Positions 1 to 6,935 of a stretch of 39,212 bases of DNA are shown here, in pieces; positions within the stretch are counted from its first letter, which is position 1; the number at the start of each line of letters is the position of its first letter. Origin of the DNA: an archaeon (GTDB taxonomy: Archaea > Thermoproteota > Nitrososphaeria > Nitrososphaerales > UBA183); the NCBI GenBank assembly GCA_021828185.1, contig JAKASI010000010.1, forward strand, positions 1-39,212. The letters are read 5' to 3'. The translations under genes were made by a program, and so were the position numbers. A model generated the notes under the pieces. That model was given only the letters and a program-made list of their open reading frames with translations. It made no database searches and had not been told where the DNA came from.

Positions 1-670
1 CTCCCTGCTTAACCCGCTCCTGAAGATACTCCTGAATGTATGTTATTGCTTCGTTCCCAACGAACGTGAAATACTGGTGTCTTGCCTTGCTCAACGGGTT
101 CCTTACGGTCAGTATCGAGGGGACTTTGCCGAAGGTGATTCCGTTGGACGTGACCTTCGCCTCCCTGAAATCACCCAGTCTCAACCCGTCCGTCCCGGTG
201 AAGTTACCAAGGCTCTCAGGTCTCAGGCCACTAAAAGCCATCAGCGCGATAGAAACCCTGCATCTGCGTGACGCCATCCTCAGTATCTTGGCCAGCTCCT
301 CCTTGCTTGGGACTCTCTCGTTGGCTATGGTTGGAGTCTCTGATTTGCCCTTGATGTTCACCTTCAGCTTCACGTCTAGGTTGTTGTAAGATAGCCACGA
401 GAAGATGACCTTCTTGAACCTGATTATGTAGGAGCCTGCCTTGCCCTTCCTCTCCATCTCTCTTACAAAGTCGGTAAAGTTGTCCCTGAACCTCTTCGCA
501 GGGCCATCCCTGAGAATCTGCTTCGGTGTGGTATGCGCCAGACCACAATAGAGGCCGAGCGTTCTGAGGTATACCTCAGCGGTGATAGGTGAGTTGGCGG
601 CCAGATTGTCGTGCCATCTCTTCAAGTCCTTATCGTCCAATAGGTCGCCGTACTTCCTGGTGTTTGGCAT
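1..670 (-). CDS. Tyrosine recombinase (integrase), C-terminal part outside the window
   Basis: Reading the minus strand from ATG 670 gives an uninterrupted frame of 223 codons to the window edge. Residues 1-115 look like the helical SAM-like core-binding domain. The catalytic domain then begins, with box I as FSGLRPESL at about residues 146-154 (catalytic Arg in GLRP). A segment ending LSKARHQYFTFVGNEA and an ITYIQEYLQERV helix follow, as in archaeal chromosomal integrases. The HxxR box and nucleophilic Tyr must lie beyond base 1. The start sits about 50 bp from the 3' end of tRNA-Arg and reads away from it, the classic layout of an element integrated into a tRNA 3' end. A TATA-like TTTACTA lies about 27 nt upstream of the ATG. 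The family call is firm; the element type (virus, plasmid or ICE) is unknown. Confidence 0.85.
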   Translation of the reverse strand, partial: MPNTRKYGDLLDDKDLKRWHDNLAANSPITAEVYLRTLGLYCGLAHTTPKQILRDGPAKRFRDNFTDFVREMERKGKAGSYIIRFKKVIFSWLSYNNLDVKLKVNIKGKSETPTIANERVPSKEELAKILRMASRRCRVSIALMAFSGLRPESLGNFTGTDGLRLGDFREAKVTSNGITFGKVPSILTVRNPLSKARHQYFTFVGNEAITYIQEYLQERVKQG

Positions 671-722
671 GGAATGGCTGACAGAGGGGCGTTCTAGTAA
701 AGGATTCGCTTATAATTCTAAG

Positions 723-813
723 CGGGCCCGGTGGGATTCGAACCCACGGTCTCTGAGCTTTCGCGCTTCAGCTTCGGAGGCTGACGCCCTGATCCGTGCT
801 GGGCTACGGGCCC
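723..813 (-). tRNA. tRNA-Arg (anticodon CCG) with a 15-nt non-canonical intron
   Basis: The acceptor stem pairs GGGCCCG with CGGGCCC (discriminator G), and the D stem is GCCC/GGGC. The anticodon arm TCAGC-CTCCGAA-GCTGA puts CCG at 34-36, and the T arm is GTGGG-TTCGAAT-CCCAC. Twenty nucleotides separate the anticodon stem from the T stem, 15 more than a type I tRNA needs. Removing 15 nt leaves a normal AGACC variable loop. Arg tRNAs are type I, so an intron explains the excess better than a long variable arm. The gene is divergent from arginyl-tRNA synthetase and is the likely attachment site of the adjacent integrase. Confidence 0.88.
751..765 (-). other. tRNA-Arg intron at position 45/46 (variable loop)
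   Basis: A 4-bp helix CTGA/TCAG is flanked by the 3-nt bulges AGC and AGA. Cutting after the second base of each bulge, the bulge-helix-bulge rule of archaeal splicing endonuclease, releases 15 nt and leaves a standard 5-nt variable loop. Position 45/46 is non-canonical; most archaeal introns sit at 37/38. Confidence 0.72.
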
Positions 814-831
814 GGGCCACCCCGGGAGAGC

Positions 832-867
832 GGAGATAAGAAGGGTTGGGCGCCGAGACCTTTTATC
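832..867. promoter_or_regulatory. Divergent promoters of tRNA-Arg and argS
   Basis: On the plus strand a TTTTATC box (861-867) lies 28 nt before the argS TTG, predicting a leaderless transcript. On the minus strand CTTATC (about 832-838) lies about 24 nt before the tRNA 5' end. The tRNA and its cognate synthetase therefore share a roughly 80-bp control region. Confidence 0.55.
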
Positions 868-891
868 GCCTCGGAATAAGGACGTCCGTCC

Positions 892-2787
892 TTGAAGTTC
901 CTCGAGTTTCAGGGGGAGGTCGAGGAGGTCGTTGCGGATGCGTGCAGGGCGGCCGGATACAAGAACGCGGAAGTGGAAGTGGGGCTTCCGCCCAACGACG
1001 CCTACGGGGACCTCTCCAGCGTCACCCCCATCAGACTGGCAAAAGCGTCGGGGAAGAAGCCCGGAGACGTCGCCATCGAGATCGCCGCCAAGGCCATGGG
1101 CCTTGCCAAGAAGTCGAAGTATATCGGGGGCGTGACTCCTCATCGGGGAGGGTATCTGAACTTCACTCTCAACTCCTCGAGGTTCATCGCCGACTCGATC
1201 AAGGACATCTCTTCCGGTCTCCTGGGCGCCACCAAGGAAAATGGGGAGCTGGTGGCTGTCGAGCACACCAACGTCAACCCGAACAAGGCGCTTCACATCG
1301 GGCATGCCCGCAATCTGGTACTCGGGGACTCGCTGGTCAGGGTGATGCGCTACCTTGGCCAGAGAGTGCAGGCCCTGAACTACGTCGACGATTCCGGGGC
1401 CCAGGTGGCCGACGTCATAGTCGGTTTCAAGTTCCTCGGGCTCTCTGACGAGGCTCCGGCCGGGATGAAGTACGACGTCTACTGCGGCGACGAGGTCTAC
1501 ACCAGGGTCAACCAGGAGTACGCCAAGAACCCGGGGCTGAAGGAAAAGCAGTCGCTGGTCCTGAAGGAAATAGAGAAGGGGACAGGCGAGATAGCCGACT
1601 ACACGAGGAAGGTCGTCCGCAGGATCCTGGAGGCGCAGCTCTCCACATGCTGGAGGTTGGGCGCGACCTACGACCTCCTAAACTGGGAGTCTCAGCTCGT
1701 ACATTCGAAGATGTGGGAGCGCATCTTCGACGACCTGAAGAAGGCAGGGTACGTCAAGTACCAGGACAGCGGGGAGAACAAGGGGTGCTGGGTAATCCCC
1801 GACCCCGAGAGCGGGGAAGAGAAGGTCGTCGTGAGGTCCGACGGGACGGTCGTATACGTCGCCAAGGACATCCCATACGCGGCGTGGAAGGTCGGGCTGA
1901 TCCCCGACCCGTTCGGGTACGAGGTCTTCTCAAACGAACAACCTGGGGGTGTCCTTTACTCCACGACCCTAGGCGGAAAGAAGTCGGGGCTGCACTTCGG
2001 AGGGGTCAACCTGGCGATCTCGGTCATCGACACTCGCCAGAGCTACCTCCAGAGGATAGTGGCGAAGGTGCTTGACAGGCTGCACGAGGGCGCCTCCACC
2101 AGGTATCGGCACCGGAGCTACGAGGTCGTCTCGCTCTCGAAAAGGACGGCCACCGCCCTCGGGTTCGAGATAGAGGGCGAGTTCGCCCACATGTCGGGGA
2201 GGAAGGGCCTCTACGTCAACGCCGACGCCATGCTCGATAAGCTGAAGGAGAAGGCAGTCGGAGAGACGAGGAAGCGGAACCCCTCGGAGTCTGACTCCTG
2301 GGTCGCCGAGGTGGCGGAGGCTGTCGCAGTGGCCGCGCTCAGGTATGAGCTCCTCAAGCAGGACCCGGACAAGATGATAGTCTTCGACATGGAAGACGCA
2401 CTGCAGTTCCAGGGGGACACCGGGCCCTACCTGCTCTACACCTATGCCAGGGCGAGGCGGATACTCGACAAGACAGAAGGGAAGCCTCGGGTCGACGCCA
2501 CCGGCGCGGGCAAGCTGACGAAGCCGCAGGAAATCAGGCTCGCGAAGAGACTATCGATGCTGGACATGAGCGCCTCCACTGCCGGGGAGTTCCTCTCCCC
2601 CAAGGAGGTCGCCCGCTTTGCCCACGAGCTGGCCGCGGCGTTCAACGACTTCTACGAGAGCGTGCCAGTGAACAAGGAGCCCGACGCGCAGATCCGCGAC
2701 GCCCGTCTGGCCCTGGTCGACGCCGCCAGCCGGGTCCTTGCGGAGTCGATGCGGCTCATGGGTGTCCCGGTGAAGGACCGGATTTAG
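892..2787 (+). CDS. argS: Arginyl-tRNA synthetase
   Basis: Cytosolic class I synthetase that charges tRNA-Arg using ATP. The protein has 631 residues, within the usual length range. An N-terminal Add-1-like domain covers about 1-115. The HIGH signature lies at 135-138 in NKALHIGHARN. The KMSKS region appears as MSGRKG at 434-439, the degenerate form common in ArgRS. The FQGDTGPYLLYTYAR block leads into the DALR anticodon-binding helical domain (about 510-631). The TTG start is supported by a TATA-like box 28 nt upstream and by the conserved N-terminus beginning at once. It is divergent from tRNA-Arg(CCG). Confidence 0.96.
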   Translation: MKFLEFQGEVEEVVADACRAAGYKNAEVEVGLPPNDAYGDLSSVTPIRLAKASGKKPGDVAIEIAAKAMGLAKKSKYIGGVTPHRGGYLNFTLNSSRFIADSIKDISSGLLGATKENGELVAVEHTNVNPNKALHIGHARNLVLGDSLVRVMRYLGQRVQALNYVDDSGAQVADVIVGFKFLGLSDEAPAGMKYDVYCGDEVYTRVNQEYAKNPGLKEKQSLVLKEIEKGTGEIADYTRKVVRRILEAQLSTCWRLGATYDLLNWESQLVHSKMWERIFDDLKKAGYVKYQDSGENKGCWVIPDPESGEEKVVVRSDGTVVYVAKDIPYAAWKVGLIPDPFGYEVFSNEQPGGVLYSTTLGGKKSGLHFGGVNLAISVIDTRQSYLQRIVAKVLDRLHEGASTRYRHRSYEVVSLSKRTATALGFEIEGEFAHMSGRKGLYVNADAMLDKLKEKAVGETRKRNPSESDSWVAEVAEAVAVAALRYELLKQDPDKMIVFDMEDALQFQGDTGPYLLYTYARARRILDKTEGKPRVDATGAGKLTKPQEIRLAKRLSMLDMSASTAGEFLSPKEVARFAHELAAAFNDFYESVPVNKEPDAQIRDARLALVDAASRVLAESMRLMGVPVKDRI

Positions 2788-2872
2788 CCCGGAAGCATTC
2801 AACCTGGCTAGGCGGGGTCCTCTTCGGCAAGTTGAAGCTGGGTGTTAAACAAAAATCGCCGCCTATTGGTCA

Positions 2873-3372
2873 TTGCCTCTGAGGCCGGCCTACATTGCGG
2901 GCGTTTTCGACTCTGATGGCTCTTTCAGTATCGTTAGGCATATCCGCGAAGGCTCTACGATGGGGTTCGGTTACATAGTTTTGCTGCAGATAACGTGGCG
3001 AGATATTCCGGAGACCGTGGGAGTTCTCGAGGAACTCCAAAGGATGTACGGCGGATCCGTAATCAGGGGGATCGAGAATAGCGGTCACTCGAAGCACACC
3101 AAGTACGCGAGGTACAGGATAGATGCTCATCAAGGCGTCTCACTGAGGACATTTTCCCCCGCTTCAGGATCAAGAGGCGACAGGCCGAAATCTGTTTGCA
3201 GGCGGCTTTGACTATCTCGAAAGCAAATCATGGAAAATGGAATCATGGAAAATGGAATCCTGGACCCCGCGAGGATTGGAATGAGCTGGAGCGCCTTTGC
3301 CGGCTCAACGCAGTGTTGAACTGGTCGAAGGGAAAAGGTCGTCGGAGGAAGCGCGAGGGCACCATTAACTAG
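2873..3372 (+). pseudogene. LAGLIDADG homing endonuclease, frameshifted
   Basis: From TTG 2873 the frame starts with YIAGVFDSDGSFSI, a LAGLIDADG dodecapeptide with its acidic residue intact, followed by the alternating strand pattern of the fold (QITWRDIPETVGVLEEL). Around base 3145 the reading frame is lost. The open frame stops at 3211, but shifting frame near GTCTCA restores a sensible C-terminus (EDIFPRFRIKRRQAEICLQA...) to TAG 3370-3372, about 165 residues in total, the size of a single-motif enzyme. It is free-standing, with no intron or rRNA around it. It is probably a dead copy; programmed frameshifting or a sequence error are alternatives. Confidence 0.75.
3226..3255 (+). repeat. Perfect 15-bp tandem duplication
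   Basis: Two adjacent copies of AATCATGGAAAATGG. In the restored endonuclease frame they encode NHGKW twice, so the duplication keeps the frame. Confidence 0.9.
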
Positions 3373-3402
3373 TCCTGTCTCCTAGGATGCTACAGACTGA
3401 AA

Positions 3403-4029
3403 ATGGAAATAAGACTGGCCGCTTTCGATCTCGATGGTACCGTCCTCGAGCACAACAGCAGCTGGGTCGCCATACACAAGCACTTCGGCACCGAACACGA
3501 AGGTGCCACCTCCCTGAGGCTCTACACCGAGGGGAAGATCGACTATCGGGAGTTCATGCGCAGGGACATAGGGTCTTGGCCGAAGGGGGTCACGAAGGAC
3601 GAAATCAGAGGCGTCCTCTCGGGGTATCGAATCCGAAGGGAAGCCCCTGAGGTCTTCGAGGCGCTGCGTTCGAAGGGAATCAAGACTGCGCTGGTGACTT
3701 CAGGCATCGACCTGCTGGCAAAAGAGGTGGCCAGAGAGTTGGGTATCGACCACTGGCTCGCCAACGGGCTAAGATTCAACAAGAGCGGCGTGCTGCTCCC
3801 CGACGGGATTGGAAGGGTAGACCCCACCCGGAAGGACCTTGCATACAAGAGGCTTCTCGCGAAGATTGGGGTGCCCGCCAAGACGACCATCGCCGTGGGG
3901 GACACAATCTATGACCTTGCCTTCCTCAAATCAGCCGGATTGGGCTTCATGCTGGCTCACACCACAAGGGTCTCCGACCCCGATATCATCCACATAGACA
4001 GGCTCACTGAGATCCTCGGTCATCTGTAA
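3403..4029 (+). CDS. HAD-family phosphatase, phosphoserine phosphatase (SerB)-like
   Basis: 208-residue haloacid dehalogenase-fold hydrolase. Motif I is FDLDGT (D9 nucleophile, D11 acid/base), motif II LVTSG, then the conserved Lys in DPTRKD, and motif III VGDTIYD for Mg2+ binding. The helical cap between motifs I and II and the overall length match SerB and related small-molecule phosphatases, so phosphoserine to serine is the best guess, though the family is promiscuous. The next gene is a serine/alanine-glyoxylate-type aminotransferase, which supports a role in serine metabolism. ATG 3403 is preferred over an out-of-frame ATG at 3387. Confidence 0.8.
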   Translation: MEIRLAAFDLDGTVLEHNSSWVAIHKHFGTEHEGATSLRLYTEGKIDYREFMRRDIGSWPKGVTKDEIRGVLSGYRIRREAPEVFEALRSKGIKTALVTSGIDLLAKEVARELGIDHWLANGLRFNKSGVLLPDGIGRVDPTRKDLAYKRLLAKIGVPAKTTIAVGDTIYDLAFLKSAGLGFMLAHTTRVSDPDIIHIDRLTEILGHL

Positions 4030-4090
4030 CCCCGAGGGTCGTTATCTCTCACAGGATTATGGGAGAGGGTTTTTAGCACGCTGAGGGAGG

Positions 4091-5242
4091 GTGGACTCGG
4101 TTGATTTGTCCGAAAAGCTCCTTCTGATACCGGGACCGACAAACCTCTCGGAGAGGGTGCGTGAGGCGATGGCGGGACCGCAACTCCCCCACGTGGGCGC
4201 CGAGTTCTATTCGATGTTCAAGGAGACGGTAGACCTCGCGAGATATGTCTTCAAGAATCAAAAGGGGGCCCAATTCGTCTTCACCGGGACGGGGACGACA
4301 GGGATGGAGACCTCCGTCCTCAGCCTGGTCACCCGGGGAGAAAGGACCCTTACGCTCAGCAACGGGTACTTCGGTCACAGGATGCTGATGCTGAACCAGA
4401 TACACGGGGCGAAAGCGGACACCATCGAGTTCAAGGACGGAAGGGCGGCTGACCCCGACACGCTGAGGAAGCAGCTCAGGAAGGCGAAGTACAGCGTGGT
4501 GTTCATCACGCACGTAGACACCTCGAGCTCAATAGCCAACCCGGTCACAGACCTCGTTGACGAGTGCGAGAGCGCGGGGGTGCTCAGCGTGGTCGATTCA
4601 GTGTGCGCCATCGGGGGACTCCCACTCGACTTCGATAGGCTTGGGGCTGACATCGTCTTCACTGCTTCGCAGAAGGCCATTGCGAGTGCGCCGGGGGCTG
4701 TGCTGATTGCAGCGTCTCAGCGGGCCATCGAACACATGGAGAAGCGGAAGGTCCCTATCGAATCGTATTACATGAACCTGCTGAGGTGGAAGCCAATCAT
4801 GGACGACCCCAAGATGTACCTTGCGACCCCGGCCACCCAGGTCCTCTTGGCGCTGAGGGAAGCGATGCTGGAAATCAAAGAGGAGGGCATCGAGGACCGG
4901 TGGGGTCGTCACAGGAAACTGGGGGAGACTACTCGTGACAGGATTGAGGAGTGGGGGCAGAAGTTCGTGGCCGAGGAGGGGCACAGGGCGGATACAGTCA
5001 CCTCATTCTGGGTGGAGGACGGAAAGGCACGGCCTATCCAAAAGACTCTGGAGGAGAAACACGACATCATGGTGGCCAGAGGGATATACGACGACAGGGA
5101 CAGGATGATCAGGATTGGGCACTTCGGGATCCTGACCTCTGACACACTGAAGAAGTCGCTAGACTACATGGGAGAAGCAATGGAGGAACTCGGCCTCATC
5201 CCAAGGCAAATGGCAGTCGCAAAACACCGGAAGAAAGCCTGA
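4091..5242 (+). CDS. Class V PLP aminotransferase (serine-pyruvate / alanine-glyoxylate type)
   Basis: 383 residues, fold type I PLP enzyme. LLLIPGPT near the N-terminus and FTGTGTTGME (phosphate-binding loop) are hallmarks of the serine-pyruvate/alanine-glyoxylate/phosphoserine group. VVDSVCAIGG holds the Asp that contacts the pyridine nitrogen, and TASQKAI holds the Schiff-base Lys (about 195). The enzyme interconverts serine or alanine with glyoxylate or hydroxypyruvate; the exact amino donor cannot be read from sequence. It follows the SerB-like phosphatase by 61 bp. The start is uncertain: GTG 4091 is the longest, but a TTTTTAG box at 4070-4076 better fits leaderless TTG 4106. Confidence 0.88.
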   Translation: MDSVDLSEKLLLIPGPTNLSERVREAMAGPQLPHVGAEFYSMFKETVDLARYVFKNQKGAQFVFTGTGTTGMETSVLSLVTRGERTLTLSNGYFGHRMLMLNQIHGAKADTIEFKDGRAADPDTLRKQLRKAKYSVVFITHVDTSSSIANPVTDLVDECESAGVLSVVDSVCAIGGLPLDFDRLGADIVFTASQKAIASAPGAVLIAASQRAIEHMEKRKVPIESYYMNLLRWKPIMDDPKMYLATPATQVLLALREAMLEIKEEGIEDRWGRHRKLGETTRDRIEEWGQKFVAEEGHRADTVTSFWVEDGKARPIQKTLEEKHDIMVARGIYDDRDRMIRIGHFGILTSDTLKKSLDYMGEAMEELGLIPRQMAVAKHRKKA

Positions 5243-5280
5243 ACGCTTTTATCGCCACGGTATTCGCACCTTCAATTCGC

Positions 5281-5353
5281 AGCCCGGTCGTCTAGTGGTC
5301 AAGGATGGGGGCCTCTGGAGCCTTCGACCTAGGTTCGAATCCTAGCCGGGCTA
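5281..5353 (+). tRNA. tRNA-Gln (anticodon CTG)
   Basis: 73 nt. The acceptor stem is AGCCCGG/CCGGGCT with discriminator A. The anticodon loop CTCTGGA gives CTG, and the T arm is CTAGG-TTCGAAT-CCTAG. No intron. A TTTTATC box lies about 30 nt upstream. A decayed gene zone begins right after the 3' end. Confidence 0.92.
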
Positions 5354-5436
5354 TTCTCGGGCTCCTTTCATAAATCAGAGCGTATTCCAGACTCCGTAGG
5401 CTGCCGATATTCCAAAACTGCCTCCTCTGCCATCTA

Positions 5437-5631
5437 ATTCTCCGTTGTTGGCTAGAAAGCACGACTCTTCTTGACTCGAAGACTCTTGCCTTCGACCTCG
5501 AAGTCGAGGGCGTCGAGAAATCGCTAGAAGCGACCTACCGGCGTGTTGACGCCAAGAAGGCGAAATACGGGGAGCTTAGTGAAGCAGAGATAGACGCCCT
5601 CGTTCAGAAGTACAGGCACCGGAAGGACTAG
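5437..5631 (+). pseudogene. Antitoxin-like ORF lacking a start codon
   Basis: A frame ending TAG 5629-5631 encodes an acidic, helical C-terminus (FDLEVEGVEKSLEATYRR, then GELSEAEIDALVQKYRHRKD) typical of small antitoxins. It lies 8 bp upstream of a PIN-domain gene, the normal order for VapBC-like pairs. No ATG, GTG or TTG lies in frame between the tRNA-Gln end and the conserved part, so the 5' end looks cut off or mutated. The left boundary given is arbitrary (an in-frame ATT). The antitoxin family cannot be named. Confidence 0.45.
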
Positions 5632-5639
5632 GTTCTTGG

Positions 5640-6485
5640 ATGAGAGCCGTTCTCGACGCCAACGTCCTCATATCGGCGCTCATCGGAGGTGGAAAGCCCC
5701 GTGGGCTGATGATGGCCCTGCTAGGCCAAAGACACGCTCTGATTCTTTCCGAGGGCATTATTGCCGAGTTCTCGCGAGTGAGCTCCGATGAGAAGATGAG
5801 AAAGCATGTGGACGACGACGAGATTGCTTCCTTCCTGGGCGAGGTTCTGTCAAGGGCGGCCTTCGTATTGCCCGAAGGCACAATTCCTGTCCTCGGCGAC
5901 GCTGATGACAATATTCTCGCTGCGGCCAGGGCCGGAGCCGCGGACGTCCTTGTCACCGGCGACAAGCATCTGCTGGCGCTCGGCAAGCATGGCCACACCC
6001 GGGTGGTCACTGTCGCCAGGGCCGTCTCTTTGCCAAGGCGGCAGAGACGAGTCAGCGGTCGAAGGGCCAAATCGGACCAGTTGGTTCCAAGCCAAGCCGG
6101 GCAAAAATGCCTGCGGCCCACGAGTTCTGCGCCTCCGCCGGAGTGTCACAATGAGTTATGCGCCCCCACACGCTCTCAAGTAGGTGCTCCCTACATGGGG
6201 TCTAGGTACAGACGCGTCAAGGTTCGCTCTCCGGGCCTCCGCTTTTGCCTGAGCGAACTTTTCCCTTCTGACGAGCCCGGTTGCCGGTCGAGGGCCCACG
6301 GTACTGGTCCTGTCTGGACGCCGCATGCCTATCTCCTATCAAGTCTGACATCCTCCGTCGGATGCTTGTCAGACGAGCGCTGCCAACGCGTACAGCGCGA
6401 TGATTACAACGCCAACAATCACGAAGAGGTTGCGGAGTACTCTTCTCCTTTCAGGGACCTGGGGTACGACGGCGGCGGGCGGTGA
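5640..6485 (+). CDS. PIN-domain protein (COG1569-like putative toxin nuclease) with aberrant tail
   Basis: Residues 1-125 form a PIN domain: LDANVLISALI carries the first Asp, SEGIIAEF the acidic residue of helix 3, and GDADDNILAAA plus LVTGDKHLL the remaining metal-binding acids. Such proteins are usually single-strand RNases of toxin-antitoxin pairs. Family members end near residue 135-140, just after the IVT strand seen here as RVVT. This frame instead runs on for about 150 low-complexity, Arg/Ser/Pro-rich residues. That suggests a lost stop or a frameshift near 6030, where a neighbouring frame reads FAKAAETS. The last 117 bases also overlap the zinc-ribbon gene on the other strand. The toxin may still fold but is probably decaying. 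Confidence 0.65.
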   Translation: MRAVLDANVLISALIGGGKPRGLMMALLGQRHALILSEGIIAEFSRVSSDEKMRKHVDDDEIASFLGEVLSRAAFVLPEGTIPVLGDADDNILAAARAGAADVLVTGDKHLLALGKHGHTRVVTVARAVSLPRRQRRVSGRRAKSDQLVPSQAGQKCLRPTSSAPPPECHNELCAPTRSQVGAPYMGSRYRRVKVRSPGLRFCLSELFPSDEPGCRSRAHGTGPVWTPHAYLLSSLTSSVGCLSDERCQRVQRDDYNANNHEEVAEYSSPFRDLGYDGGGR

Positions 6486-6599
6486 GGTTTGAGCCGAGGA
6501 GGCCTGGGCGGCTGGGACCTGCCTCAAATCGTACTCGCAGTACAAGCAGTACTCCAGCCCCTCGGCGTAGGATTGCCCGCAGCGCGGACAGAATGCCAA
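6369..6599 (-). CDS. Small zinc-ribbon membrane protein
   Basis: 76 residues. The N-terminus has two Cys pairs, CPRCG and CLYC, spaced as in a zinc ribbon. A Pro/Ala/Gln linker follows, then one hydrophobic helix (about 55-75, LFVIVGVVIIALYALAALV) at the C-terminus. This is a common archaeal architecture of unknown function: a cytoplasmic zinc ribbon tethered to the membrane. The TTG start is backed by a minus-strand AATTTAAC box (about 6624-6631) roughly 27 nt upstream, giving a leaderless message. Confidence 0.75.
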   Translation of the reverse strand: MAFCPRCGQSYAEGLEYCLYCEYDLRQVPAAQASSAQTSPPAAVVPQVPERRRVLRNLFVIVGVVIIALYALAALV

Positions 6600-6935
6600 C
6601 CTGCGCTTGACTTGCTCGGGGGGTTAAATTCCTATGGCCTAATCTCCTGCGTGCCGGGCGCGGGATGGGCGGGCCAGAACGGTTACGCCGGCTCTGAACG
6701 ACTGCTCGCGTGCGGCTCGGCTGCATCGGGCCTTTCGGGTTCCATGGAATTTTTCTTCGGCAAGCGCGAGGGGTGGCGTCCCAGTTGGTGACGGCGCCCC
6801 AGCCATCGAGTCCGTCTGACCGTTCTCTGCAGAGGATCGACTCTTCTATGCCAAGATGCGACTGGCCCTTTCGCATCCCGGCCGGGCTACCCAGTACGGC
6901 CGATCTTCGGTTCGACCGGCTACAATCGAGATGCG
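6600..6935. other. 336-bp stretch without a credible gene
   Basis: Frames through here are short shadows with atypical composition. Visible structure: a 7-bp hairpin GATGCGA(9-nt loop)TCGCATC at 6855-6877, and an imperfect copy of the tRNA-Gln 3' end at 6871-6889. Confidence 0.5.
6871..6889 (+). repeat. Imperfect repeat of the tRNA-Gln 3' end (possible att remnant)
   Basis: These 19 bases match the last 19 bases of tRNA-Gln (5335-5353) at 16 positions, including an unbroken 9-base GCCGGGCTA at the end, in the same orientation. With the decayed genes between, this resembles the far attachment site of an old integrated element of about 1.5 kb. A chance match in GC-rich DNA cannot be excluded. 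Confidence 0.35.

Noticed and set aside
723..813. Reading the tRNA-Arg as a type II tRNA-Ser or tRNA-Leu with a long variable arm
   Set aside because: The loop CTCCGAA gives CCG, no Ser or Leu anticodon can be placed with T at position 33, and the 15 extra bases fit the bulge-helix-bulge splicing rule exactly.
6130..6485. The 281-residue PIN protein as a genuine two-domain protein
   Set aside because: The tail has no fold-like pattern, is Arg/Ser/Pro-rich and overlaps the zinc-ribbon gene; a lost stop or frameshift is more likely.
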